The position numbers were made by a program, and so were the translations under genes. Positions 20,207-33,903 of a stretch of 60,000 nucleotides of DNA are shown here, piece by piece. Source of the DNA: Apostichopus japonicus (Eukaryota; Echinodermata; Holothuroidea; Aspidochirotida; Stichopodidae); assembly GCF_037975245.1 (NCBI RefSeq), contig NC_092575.1, positions 1,743,001 to 1,803,000 of the forward strand, given 5' to 3'. Position 1 is the first letter of the stretch. Each line of letters begins with the position of its first letter. The notes under the pieces were generated by a model. The model did not search any database. It was not told the DNA's origin and was given only the letters and a program-made list of their open reading frames with translations.

Positions 20207-23200
20207 CATGTTTTCTTTACCTCACCAAAATTGAAAAAATAAATATATATACCTAATTTTAGATTAATTTCGATGGTCCAACGCTCGCAACCACAGTATA
20301 AAAAAAAACATGCTTAATGGCTCCAATGAACATCCATTCATTTAGAAAGAAGTTTTGTCTTTGAAATAAGGAAACGTGTCCCTGGCTGATACTGTTGTTA
20401 TTGCATATATACTTCTCAGATTGGCGGTCTTAAGCTGTATGAGGCAGCGATGTCTGCTTTAAGGGAATAAATCAGCAAGGTCTATGATCGTACTGTCCTC
20501 TCAAACAAGAGTCACAATTAACATGTCTCATTATTCGACTTGTTTTGGCTAAACTTTTCCAAATTTAAAAAGCAGAATGCCTATCAGTTTGGTGGTTAAC
20601 AATGTTACTTGAAGCTTCTGTAGCACTTGGTGTTACTGTTTTAAGAATATTGGAATATACATTTTAATGTATAATTTTACAGATGTTGTTTGAGGTCTTG
20701 TTTAAGTTAACTGCAAACCAATCGTGCTCCTTTTACGAACAAGATCTCAAATCACTTTCAAAAATCAGATTTCCAGCTTGTATCATACCAAGCCTGTGAA
20801 AGCTGAAAGGTGAACTTAAGCTTTATTTTCTGAGTTATTTTGGGAGAAAACTTTCTTTGTCAAGGAATAAATACTCGTCCAGGGCAAATTTTGAATGGTC
20901 ATTCTGTTTTCCTATATCATCAGATATCCAGCAGAAGGAAGACTAGTTGTGTACATCAACTTCAGATTGCATTGTAACTAAAATTAAACCCCAAAATAGG
21001 TAAAAATGATAAATTGGTATCAGGCTCATCAATTTGGAATTATTGAAAATTTTATTTGAGTTTTATTGGTCAAACACTGATGTTCTATTCACCAAACCTC
21101 CACATCTCTCCTACAGTGTATGTATTTACCATTCTTTGTTAATACGTTGGTACATTTTTCAGGGGACAACCAAATTTGCTCTTCCAAAGTCCAAGTGACA
21201 GCCAGAAAAAAAAATGCTTAAAAAATTTGCCCGTGGTCTGATAAGTCAAAACAATTGCTAGCCTTATGACGTTGTTTCAGTTGACACTTGATAAGATAGA
21301 AGATTAAGATGCATTATTCGTTAGGATCTTTTGACTTGTTCATATACTGTACATGTCCATACAGATACTCTGCCCTTACATGCATACATACACATATGTT
21401 GATGCACTGACTGTTCATGCAAGCAGAGATTTATATTTGTACATATATCTGTTCATGTCAACAATCATGTTACTATGTATATATATATACAGATGTGCTT
21501 GCACATGCTGTCATGCATACATACATACCCACATTTATACATACAGACAAACATGCAGATTACAGACATACATACATGTTAAACCAATCATATATATAGT
21601 AAGAAGGTATAAATCGTTTTGTACTTAACAAGCTTCGTATACGCTGATTTTAACACCAGTGCTGCACCAATGTGATTGGCTTGATTCAATTTTTTCCTTT
21701 TTTTTGTGCCCTCCTGCCTTTGACCTATTCTGCATTCTAGGTTTATTATTTTACTCTTGCTGTCCAGGAAATATTGCCGTTACCTAAATAATGATGATAA
21801 TAATCCATCCCTATGCTAAATTTCTTATTAATACTCTATGTGCATTTTGTAAGTTGTAACACACTATAGTATACAACTGTTCTAGCTGGGTTAAATGGAG
21901 TCTGCACCGATTTTACTTGATGGTTATTAGATTTGATTGTTTGCTTTGACATCCATCACGGTACAAGAATGTCACCATCAATTCGCCATTTGTTTGCATT
22001 ACATGGCTTTTCGCTTGCTTGTGACGTTTCATGCCTCTCTTCTTTTTCTTGTTTTTGGTGGAAAATTTCTCTCAAAGTACTCTAAAAAAGTCTTTGTAAT
22101 GTAAAAGACATTTGACATTTGTCAAGTGGTACGAGCAAATTCGAACACAGGATGTGAGAGTAATATCTTATCAACCCGAAAGCCAAATTCTTTATTTTCA
22201 CTATGGCGCGTATACGGCAAGTACAAACACTTCCAGGTAACATGATGAATGTTTCAGTTGTGAAGTTTAACGTGACCTGAAAATGTACACATTTTTTTCG
22301 AGTGAACGATTGCGACAGTTTGCGATATAGTAATCAACATATTTTGATATTTGCCAAACAGTGGTTGAAGTAGTAAGAGATTTTAAGTAACAAACACATT
22401 AAGATGCTTTCAGAGAAGTATATTCACCTCATTGAGTCTCGTTTCAAATCAATTTTCAGTGTTCATGTTTAACATTATATAATATTCACATTTTTTCTTT
22501 TTTTTCAAAAGGAGGAGTGAAATCGTTTCCATTAAACTCCATTAATTGGGTCATAACCTAAATTTCAAATCTTTTATTTCATTTGTATATTTAGCTGGTT
22601 TCATTCATATCACCAAAACAGATTTAATTTTTATAATTTATTTCCCTATCGGTATCATCATTCATAAGATATATATTTTATTGTAATTATTTCACTTTGT
22701 CATTCAATAGCCCCCATTTGCGGTGTTTCCAAATTCAAGCTTAGATTGGGAGCGTGAGCTGTTTTCAAAAGTAATTTTTGTTGTGGATTTTCACGGTGAA
22801 AGTTTTTTCCCAGACATCAAGGACAGGTGAAGTCAGACAATGATAACAGAAGAAAAGAAAAGAGAGCATTCTTCAGAATCTCGCAACCAGAGAGGCCAGA
22901 TGGTGACTATTTTTGGTGCCTCTAGCAGATTTGGGAGGGCAATAGGATTTCTATTGTTAATACAGTTTTAAAGGTCTTCATCGAAATAAGCTATATGTCC
23001 AACTAATGGTCACTCATGCATGTTCAAAGTTTGACATATTATTCTCTGACACTCACTCTCAAAACATTTTAATAATTTTGGAGATATTTATGATTGTCTA
23101 CTTTAACCTGCCCTATTTATGTCTCCATGTCTGGGAAAAAATTTGGAAGGTCAGAACCTACCTGAAAGTACTATTGAAAACGAAGTGAAAAGTTATAAAA

Positions 23201-26200
23201 CTGCAATTTTTAGTTAATATGCTTAATTTTGGAGGCTATCATACTCTAGACCTTTGTATTAAAAGCATAGAAATTATGCTGGTATGATAATTTTCAAAAA
23301 TGAGCTTTCTTCTACTTTTTTTTACTCTTATTTTTCTTTCTTTTTCACCCCTTCTTTTTTTGTTTTTTGTTGCTGAATGAGGTCTTGAAGTTCCTAAGCT
23401 TAGTGCAATCTTAAAATGAAACTTTGTGAACCTTTGTTTTTTAGGTTCATTTCTTTATGATTTCTTCTCAGTCTATGCTGATTGCATGTAGAGTCGAAGG
23501 ATGGTTTCTTTCAATATTTTGTCACAGAGGTTTTTCTCTTTTTTCTTTTTTTTTCATTTTTCAAACTTAAAGGAGCATGCAATGTTTTAATGTGCTTTTG
23601 AAAGCACCCTTAAAGAGTGTGTGAAAGTTACATTACAGCAATTTTACTGTAACGATTAAATATTGTTTAGGACAGAAATGCCACAGAAGAGGGAAAATAG
23701 TCTAGTTCACATCCTCAGTTGTCAGATATTTAAGGCTAAATGTCAGAAATTATGTCATTTATGTAGTTAGAGATATTATGGAAAATGTTGAAAAGTGCTT
23801 TGTCAGTGGAAATCCAGATTTTTGTTTAACCTGTGACCCTCACCCCTCCCGTCCTTCATGCAAAAGTAACAACAATTTTGTGTTCTGGTTATGAATATCT
23901 AACGTTTAAAAGATTGTGAAAAAAAAAAGTGAGGTTAGAATCTGGTTCAATTATTCTGAGGTATTAATAATTTCTCAATGCAAGAGCAAACATCCAAAAT
24001 TTCAAAAACTAAAAAAAAAAATGTCATATATTAATCCGACTGCTGTGCAAAAGGGATTGAACTTGCTGTAATTTACTAGGTCATCTCTAGCTCTTCTTCT
24101 AATTCATGCGGTCTGGATGAATAATTCCTAAACCGGAGCCATGTGTGTGGTAAAGCTTTTTGTAACCGCATAAGAGATTGTTATAACGTTTAATGCAACG
24201 AGGGATAAACGCTGCTTTGTGACGGATTGTGGCAGCATATTAGGCAATCTCATCTGTTCAAGTGTATTTCAATTACTGTTGTGTTAACCTTATGTTAATC
24301 AATTTGGAAGGTATTCATATGACATTTTATAGAACATAAAAAACATTGGTATTAAGGAGAGTTGTATGCGCTCTTTAACATCATTCTCTTCATTTTTACA
24401 ATGTGATTGTTCGCAAGAAAACAGGGTTAGTCAACAAAGATTAAGTGCGTGAATTAAAGGTGAACGGATCAGAAACTAGGGAGACTCTTGGTTAGTGTGA
24501 CCATATTTGAAAGTAATAGCCTGAAATAACCGTTTGGGTATTTGTACAGTGCATGCATGGATGTTTTACCAGACAGAATTAAAAATAAAAATTACTCTGT
24601 TGTTGGATGTTAATTGTTTCCAAGAAAATGTAAAACCATGGGAAAGTGGTAGAAGCCATGTTATGTGTGTGTGTTGGTGTTACTGTAGGTTATAAACTCG
24701 ATAGCTCAAAAGTTTATGGTTCAGGAGCATACACCTTCATGAGTACAAAGACCTCATTGCATTTGTGGTATGAAAGAGTCATTTTGAGGTCAAGAGAGGT
24801 CAAAGTCTGCCTTTTGGCTATTCTGGTTATATATTACCTTCCAAAATGTGCTTACACCAATGCTGGTCTCAATTTAGCTATAAATAGGACAAGAAACCAT
24901 ATGGTGGGGTCTTCACCCTGGTTTTTGGTGTTTTTGCATCTGAACGGCCTCTGAATATTCTATGATCCTGTTTTCTTATTCACTTTCATTTTTCTAACAT
25001 TTTCCATTAATTTATAATTAACTATATTTAAAGAAATCTGTTATTTATTTAACATCAACTGTTATTGCACTGACGAATCCATTGACAATGTTTTTTGTTG
25101 TTTTCAAATTTTAACTTTCAAATTTTCAAGCTGACATGAATCGTCAAAAATCTTCGAGGATAGCTCAATAATTACAAAGGGTAAAGTGCTTCATGATGTA
25201 AATGTCTGTTCAATGTTGTCTTTTTTTTTCTCTTTACAATTATAAAAAGAAGTCTGAGTCGATCTGCATGTGTGTTACGTGATATGTCTTCATGATGTAG
25301 CATTACATGAGAACTAAACTTAACTGACATAATAAAATGGCTGATAAAGGAGGCTAAAAAATAGAGGGGTTGGGGAGGGAGGGAAGGGTTGGGAGAGGGG
25401 GAGTGGGTAGCAGTGGGACCAGTGGTAAGAATTATTGCCTCCTTTGCTACAGAAAGCAGCCAATCAAAAATATTTGGCAGTGGGAGCACGATTTCACCAT
25501 TCCTGCTCAGTTGTGTGTGAATTAGGAAAATAAATGATAATATATTGTTAGCCGAGTCCTAAACCAATGGGGGGGGGGGGGGGGAGTTGGCATCATAATA
25601 TCACAACAAAGAAAGAAAATTCTTTATTATAGTTTACCATAAATTCTGACTCAGCAGTCAACTTCTTAATTCCTAGTTATCTTTACTTTTAAAATAATTA
25701 TGCAAAGAGCTTAAAAAAGTCAAACTAAAGTAATGTCTTTAAAATGGCATTATTTCCTTCATATTTTCATTGTATATTAATTAAAGCTAATAACACACAG
25801 GGTAAGAAATTCTGAAAGACTTTGATGAAGGAATTAAAACAGTCGTAAACTGTTGTTAAAACAGTTGTAAAGAGGAATTAAAACTGTTGAACGGATTGCA
25901 AAGCGTTTTACTGAATTTAATAAATTACAAAATATAACTGGTGATTGAAGTGATACGAGGGCCCAGTACTATAGTTGATCATTAGGTCTACGAGTGGGTG
26001 CATACGCACTATAATTTTACTCTTTTCAGATATTTGAAACCTTTCAGTTCAAAGGTTAACATGCTCCGTCTATTTCCATTGTTAATTTTCTATTTCCATG
26101 CAAGAGCATTACTGAAAACTGTTCTAGCCAAAGAATTAAAATTTCAGAGCTTTTTTGTGAAGAGGAAAGGGCCATTGCACTCTTGCTTGCCGTACGTCAT

Positions 26201-27032
26201 GTGAGAAGTACATGAATGATATATGAACTATGAATACCATAGTGACTAACAATATATCCAGACATCCCGCTGGGTATATTAATATTTCTCACCCAGAGGT
26301 AGATAAAAAAACTCGGAGATGTTTTTGCAGTTAGAAGGTATAGATAGAAATACAGTAACCAAATTACAGCTGACAGAACATTGCAAGAAAATGCCCCCCC
26401 CCATTCCTTACCCCCTCAACACCAACATCCCCCTCCCCTTCCTCCCTTGGAACATACTGTTACGACCTACATTTTGTCTTAACATTCACTCTTTTGCTTA
26501 AAATGTGGAGAGTGATCCAAGAAAAAGTTAAAAATGCAGTAACGTTCTAGAACAACAAATCAAACTACCCGCAATCCCAAATATTTCAAATTCCTATCAA
26601 ATTATAAAAAGTGCAAATATTTTGCTGGTACAATCGAAAGTCATTGGGAGTTTGAAGTCCTATTTTTATTCATTTACGATTGCTCACCCTTGTTTGAGAA
26701 GTGTTATGGTTACGTCGATTCATGGATTCATAAAAACGAAATGGATTTACAGAATATTAATAATCATTCAGCAGAAAAAACATGTTTCGTTGTCTTTAAC
26801 AATGGGAGTCGAGTTGCCTTTTGCAATATCTTAGACAAAGTAGTTGAATTGTCATTTCAAAAAGAACACAATTCTACGTAAATTAACAAAGTCTGACCAG
26901 ACTTTTAGTTCACCATACCTGTAACTACGATCCATTAATACTGAGTGAATAACAATACTGTCAAAGGATTGACGATAGCTTGTAATCATGCGGTAGTAAC
27001 CGCATAGCCTTGATCTAGTCTGTGGTCAGTGA
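20207..27032. other. Intergenic DNA downstream of RABGEF1
   Basis: No exon or RNA gene was recognised on either strand; the open frames are short and lack protein-like composition. Contents are AT-rich single-copy-looking sequence, a TACA/CATA-rich stretch (21340-21600), a G-rich block (about 25364-25410), a poly-G run (about 25570-25586), and an 18-base perfect hairpin, ATGCGGT-AGTA-ACCGCAT (26988-27005). Confidence 0.55.
21340..21600. repeat. TACA/CATA-rich degenerate simple repeat
   Basis: Imperfect CATACATA and TATATA tracts. The two overlapping open frames here are low-complexity Tyr/Ile/His readings, not genes. Confidence 0.7.
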
Positions 27033-27350
27033 CTTAATAATAATATTGTAGATTTATAAAGCGCAGACATATCCACCGATAACTTTGGCGCTCAAGGCGC
27101 ATCACAATATTACCCTGGTCAACGATAACCTGTCAAACATATAGAGACAATCCCTCCACATGGCAGCAGCTAAAACAGCGCCCAGTTGACAGTTTATCTC
27201 ACAGGTACCCATTTATTCACCTGGGTGAAGAGAGGCAATGGAGAGAAAGTGCCTTGCCCAAGAACACGACGCAATGATCTGATCAAGCCTCGAACCTGCA
27301 ATCCTTAGATCACAAGTCCACTGCCTTAACCACTTGACCACAACGCTCTC
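27033..27350 (+). repeat. Dispersed SINE-like repeat
   Basis: It starts with TAATAATAATATTGTAGATT and AAAGCGC, contains ATTCACCTGGGTGAAGAGAG and GTGCCTTGCCCAAGAACACG, and ends CCTTAACCACTTGACCACAA before CGCTCTC. This set of blocks recurs as a dispersed element in many marine invertebrate genomes. That is recognition from memory; the class (SINE or other non-autonomous) is not proven, and no tRNA-like head or target duplication was confirmed. Confidence 0.55.
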
Positions 27351-30300
27351 CTAAACTGTATTTCAACAAAATAATGACTGTCAAAGTAACCTTGTCAAAA
27401 TTTGGGGCTGAAAATCTAATAGCTTAGACTGATAACTTGACTCTTGACACCAAAAGGTGGGTGAGGATGGGGGAGGTGAAGGGGGGGGGAGTTAGCTGGA
27501 ATTGTCCAGCTCATGTAGTATGTGGATTTGTAGTTATCATGACACAAGAAAACAGAGAAAAAACACAAAAGAAATATTTTATCAGTCTTTTTACTCAATT
27601 TATACAATACTCATGTCCAACCATTAGACCGACACATAGAAATTTTATTGGAGGACACTTCACATGTTTTGCAACGGAAATATGATGGACGAGAGCGTAC
27701 AAATAAGCCTCAAAAACCTTTAGTTTTTTTTTTTAAATTCTATTTTGCTTTTTATTTATTTTTATTTCTCTCTCAAGGCCAAACAGTATATACACTCTGA
27801 TGCTTAGAAGAAGTTCTTGCCAATTAAATCACTTCTGTACAGTTTCATTTAATAAAATTAAAAAAAAAAAAAAATAGGAAAAGATTTACTATTATGACAA
27901 AACCATCCACTCAGAGTTAGGAACTTGTTCAAATTTTGTAACATTGGGACATGAAAATTCAAACTTGGTCAATACACCAATATGGACATTTATCCTCCTT
28001 ATTTCTTGTCACAAACCAATGGTTGCAAAGAAAAAGAGAAAAAAAAGACAGATTAGAAACATGAAGTTAGGCCGACTAAGGTAAGGCAAAATAACATTTT
28101 AAAACAAATCAATTCATTGAAGCTTATTACAGTACCATGCCAATTCTTTTTTGATCTTTTCTGTTTTTTAAACTTTTGCCAAGAGAGAAAGTTTTCTTTT
28201 GCATGAAAATTTGATGGGTTGGAACAATGTATTTAAACTGATTTCAAAGTTACAGAAATTGTCTGCATTGTGACAAATTAAAGAGATCTGAACTAATAGT
28301 TTCATCGGGTATATCCACAGGAGGATAATTGCTACTCTTGTCACTTGTCGTGATAAGCTTCAACACAACTCCCTGTCCCCGTCCCCAACGCTCCTACCAC
28401 GTGAAGTAACTTGAAATAACTAAGTCTGCACTTGAGTAATCGTACTCCAGTTAATGTTTTGCACAAGAGATGATAAACCAGAAATGTACACGACTTTATG
28501 GAAACAATTTCACCAGCAGGCGCCCTGACCTCCCCCACCCCCCCCCCCCACCTCCTAATCCCCTCTTGTTCCATGCTCGGCAACCTCTCCCACAACACAC
28601 TCGAAAGACCAAACGTAACGACTGTAACGTCCACAGGGATGACCAGCTCAACCTCGAATTTGTTGAGTACTACTAAGGCAACCTTCAACTTTGATCTAGT
28701 ATTGTGCTGAATTTGCCCACCATTTCTCCTACCCAGCAAGTACTACAGGTAAAATACCTCAAGAGATTGGGTGCTGAACAAAGCAAGCAGACTATTATAC
28801 TAAATTTGCCCACCACTTCTCCTACCCAGCAAGTACTACAGGTAAAATACCTCAAGAGATTGGGTGCTGAACAAAACAAGAATAGAACACGATTACAAAA
28901 TATTACTTAAGATTTGGATGGATTGGTAATTCACTTCTTGTTTTTCGTCGTTTATTGGACAGCTCTGTTACTCTTCTCAATGGACCAATACGGCATCAGA
29001 GCTGATAATATGCTACTCAGACTTGCACGTGGAATGATACCTACAGATTCATGGATGACGTGAGTGTCTGTAGGTCGTAACATGCAAGGCTGCTTTCCTT
29101 TCAAGATGGTAATTAAAAGAAACGATCTCTCTCTTGGAGAAAATTGTTCAGTTTCAACAAATATAAAAGTATGGACAAACCAAGGTACATTTATTTTATA
29201 GTTTATCTTTATCTTTCCTTTAAATAAGCCTGTCTATCTTAGCCGCAGTGCATGAACGAAACTAGCTTGATCCACACGACTATCTTATGTACAATAAGAA
29301 CAAAAAAACCTTGATTGGGTGAGATTTGATTTGCATTCATTTACAATAACTTTTTTTTAATATAATTGATGAAAGATGGAAAGGGGATATCAAGAAAGTG
29401 TCTTTGCTTGAAAATCAAAATCATGGTTATTTGAAATTTATCAGAGCTATGGTATCTTCTTACAGGTTCACAAAGCTTCGTAATTTGGCGCTAAAATTTA
29501 GAAATTGTCAGGGCAAAACTGTCTACCAATATTTGAAAAATAATGAAAATTATGATTATGATAAGAGTTTATCAGGTATCAATGTAGTTTGTATTTTAAT
29601 AATTAAAATAGACATGTTATGATTACATTTAATGTTCTGCCACAACATTGGGAGCCTTATTTATTTATTCTTCATATTTTATTTTTTGTGGGGGGGGGGT
29701 GGTGGTTGATCACGTTTGGTTAGTTAGTAATAGGATAACATGGGAAAGACACGCTGAAAGAGATTAACTTGGTGCCTGACGTCCATTGATGAGAAAATGC
29801 CCCACAGAGTAGACTAACCCCTGGCAGGATGCATGTGGCAAAGTAGATATAACAAGGGTATAAGATGTTGGGGCTGTCCGTGAGAATCAGCTGCAAATGT
29901 CCAAAACATCTAATTAAATCAATGAAGAGTAGCTAAATTCTGGCCTTTCAAAATTAAAAAAGAACTTTTTGGGTGAAGTATCACACCACTCAATATCTAG
30001 ATACACTCAACAGTGAAGTATTGTAGGATTCTCAAAACTTGTCATTTTAATTGTTGGAACAAGCACTCCCTCGATTCACTATGTTCCTATACTTTTAACA
30101 ACTTCCTTCCTTCCTCATGGAGAACAAAAAAAAACTCTCCAAAAACTCCCACATATTTGGTTCATGAAATATGTGTCGCATTAGCTTGAAAGACATTGCT
30201 GAAATTTTCATAGATATCCTGAGGGAGGTATCATTTCCCCTAAAAATGTTATCTCACGAGGAAATTCTACTCCCACTATCAATAAACACCGTAGGAAGTT

Positions 30301-33300
30301 GCTACTATACACCAGTGCCTGGTTATAGTGCTTAATGAAATGTAGTCTATTGACTCACAAATACAAATTTTTTATTTATGGATGAATTCATGTATTTAAA
30401 TTGATGCTCAATTTATGCAACTCCACATGTATCCTAAATGAACCTTGACAATACTGACTATGAGAACTCATAAAAAAAAAATATATATTATTTTTTATTT
30501 AACTGCAAAACGAAACCTCTATTTATCGATTAATCTGCCTGTTTTGCATGAATAAATTCCCCAGCGCTTCTTCGAGATACCTTTTACTAAAATTACGCGG
30601 AATGTTGAACTCCAATACTGCCTTCTATCCATTGCGGGTAACAATTAAATAGTAAATTATTGTACAAAAAGGAAGGGAAATAAAGGTCAAAAGGGCAAAA
30701 ATGAGGGATAAAACATTGCAGAGTGAACAACAAAATAAATTAAACGAAAGAAAAAGGAAAATTAGACCACATCGAAAGTGAAAGCTGAAACAGCGAATCA
30801 GAGATATTTGACCGACGTTAACTCGTGCCAGGTAATCCAATAGCTTCCCATCTAGTCGATCCTTTCTCTTTACAGTGACTGTCAGAGATAACCTTTTTTA
30901 GAACATCATCACATGTTTGTATTTCAACACTTCTAGGTGATGGGAACTACCAAACATAGATATGCATATATGCAGAAGAGATACCCTTCTCCCGATCGTC
31001 TGAACGAGAATTTGCTTAAACTTTCCATGTTTATACAGGTTCAAGAAGTGACTTTTGCTATAAAAATGCACATTAGTCAGTCAGGAAATAATTCGAACGG
31101 ACATAACTCCATTAACATATTTATCAACACCATTATACTACCTATCGGGTAGTTTTGCATAAATGTCTTAATATATTTGCATGCTATAAGTAACTACAAA
31201 CAAGTCAACATGCACCTATCCCTTAATTTTTCAACCTTCAAATTATTCAAACCCTACAGATTACATTATTCCTAATCACCTGTTGCTATTCACGTTACAA
31301 AGGCGTTTGTCCGATGTCGGGAACACGATCCAGAGGGTGAGCTGTAAAATGAGCATAGAGTTCCACCATCGGTGACCAAATGTTGGAGTTTTCTAGCATA
31401 TTTGCTGCACTTTAAAGGAGCTTTCTAAGAGCGGTCGACAATTACACTTCACCTAATGAGTATCACGCAACAACAACAATTATCAAGTTTAGAGACCATT
31501 CTAGATTTTTTTTCTTTTCCATTTTCATCGAATGAAAGGATATTACATGAATTAAATTCCATTCTCAATATTTTGTTTGCCCCAGACACTTTTATTGTTA
31601 TAGCAGTAAAATGTTTGAGAGATCTTGACTACTTCAAAAACATTTCATAATTAACTAAATAACCTTGAAGAGTACAGCAAGCAAGTTCTAAATTGCTGCT
31701 GTGGGATTTTAAACAATAAAACGTTTGTCCAAATGAACTGAAAGAACCATTTCGAAGGCGGTTCACATCTTAAATACAATCAGCCGCCATATTGGAATGA
31801 GGTAAAAGCTAGGAATTCAGGTCAAATGTTGTAGGTATATAAGTCAATACTTGAGCAGGCAGATATAACAAACTGTTTTGCAGTCACCAAGAAAAATTCT
31901 TTCAGGTACAATTCTGGATTTTAACTTTGATATCTTCAAGTTAAGTATGGTTCTCTTATTCCTATTTGATGAATATTCAAAGCTATGATGGTACCACCAG
32001 ATTTCTAAAAGATTCTGCTGGCTTCCTTTAGACACATTTTACCATTTTCAACTTGAGCAACAGTTCTTCATCTGGTCTTAGTTTCAAGTTAACAACAGTG
32101 CTAACAAGGAACACTTTGAAAAGTAAAAAAAAAAAACCTTTAAAATAACAGCAGCTTCATTCAATGAGTCAATAAACTGCTGTGGTTTTTCACTTCCAAG
32201 ACAATTTTGTATCTATCAAGTCCTTGGCAACCTAAAGTTTGGTGAACGTACACAGTGTATACTTTATTTCTAAGTTTTTGTACTTTCCTGTTACTCTGGA
32301 AATTCAGGCAAAATCACACTCTTAACATGTTCTCTACAATTTAGACACTTAAAAGTATCTGTACTCTTTACTGAATACACTGGTATAAATGTACGGAACA
32401 GGTTTCTAAATTTGAAAACCCTTCTCGTATGTACCTCTTCGATTCACCAACATCGTGTGGAAAGTTTTAACATTTTTCATTTACATTTTTAATAGTGACT
32501 CGTTAGTTAAAATATCTCTCAAAGAACATACATTGTCTGTTAAATCTGTGGACCTTTGTGTCGGGGGCTGATAATGAAAGACAGGGTTTTGCAGGTTCCC
32601 CCCCCCCCCCTTAGAGAAAGGGGAGTGGTCGTGGAGGGGAGGGAAATTGATCATTCAGAACTAATTGAGGTTCAGGAGAAAACACTGATTGATTCACAAA
32701 ATTACTTTTATGTCTTCTTGAAAACTTGTGCATGTGATACAGACAGAAAAAAAAATTCTTAATTAACACATTTCATGTTAAACAAAAAACACATTATATA
32801 ACTGCAAGATACACCAAGCATTTGACTTGCAAGTAAGCAATTTTGGCCAATCAAAAAGCTTAATTTTTTTTTTTATAAAATTTAATTCGACACAAATTTT
32901 GGGGATTTCCAGGTCAACTGAGTGGTTAGGGAATGATGCAATTCTGGAAAAAGAATATCACATTTGGAAAATATTTACCTCTGATATGATAGTGAACAAG
33001 TATTTTTTTCATCCTTTGCTACTTATTGCACGACAATCAACTGTTATTAATCTGAAATAATTTAAATTATTAACATATTATATGCCAGTTTCATTTCGAA
33101 AAATTATACTGTAAAAATTTGATATCTGTAACAAAGATAAAAGAAGAAGAAAAAAAAAGAAAAAAGAACACACTATATGCAAAGAAACAAAATGCCTACA
33201 GTTTTTCAAGGTACATGGAGTAATAAGAACAACAACAAAAAGAAGAAAAAACCAAACAACCAAACAGACAGTTCCCACTTAGTTTGTGTTGTAATAAGTT

Positions 33301-33590
33301 GACCAATCTACATGGGCGACTGTTCCCATTTACGAAACTTGAGCATCATTTAAACCAAACAAAACAATTTCCCCCCTGGTCCCCCCCCGCCTCAACAAAC
33401 ACAGACGACCCTCAGCCACATTGTGGTTACCATTGATATCAGCTTATTATAATCAGGAGGGGCAAAGAAAAGCCATCCAGTGGTCCTCAAAAACTACAGC
33501 CGTCTGGACGAAGTCAGCTCTCTCCAAAATAATATCCAACTTAGGAAAAATCCTTTCTCGAGAGAGTCAGCTGGTGGGGCTGTTTCGGTT
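27351..33590. other. Intergenic DNA and likely 3' UTR of UNC119
   Basis: No convincing exon. The right part, next to the UNC119 stop, should be its minus-strand 3' UTR. Candidate signals on that strand are ATTAAA (32881-32886) and AATAAA (32263-32268). Other contents are a 93-bp tandem duplication, poly-A/T and poly-C/G runs, and unremarkable AT-rich sequence. Confidence 0.5.
28711..28879. repeat. 93-bp tandem duplication (two copies, second partial)
   Basis: ATTTGCCCACC at 28711 recurs at 28804. The shared sequence runs through TCCTACCCAGCAAGTACTAC to TTGGGTGCTGAACAAA with only a few substitutions. Open frames across it repeat the same peptide and are not genes. Confidence 0.85.
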
Positions 33591-33712
33591 TCACATCGAC
33601 GCGATGCCTCCGTTGTAGGCATAATCCGCTTTGTTGTGCATGATGAGTTTTTCATCCACAAAGTAAAAACTGTCCGACTTGGTCTTGTAGGGATGATCTA
33701 TCATTTCTTGTA
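33591..33712 (-). CDS. UNC119: UNC119 last coding exon
   Basis: The acceptor is CCTTTCAG on the minus strand. It encodes [20 protein letters not shown] and [16 protein letters not shown], and stops at 33593-33591. The SDSFYFVD and HNKADY blocks are the family signature. Confidence 0.95.
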
Positions 33713-33864
33713 CTGAAAGGAGACGAGGAGAGTTTTAACATTATTACTGATGTAATAATCTGATTGGATATTTACTGATCATTGCTTTACCCCAAGGGAA
33801 CAATTAATTGTCGCATCCCCAAAAAATATGCTACGCAAATTGCTACGTAGTATCACAGTGCAAA

Positions 33865-33903
<39 letters not shown>

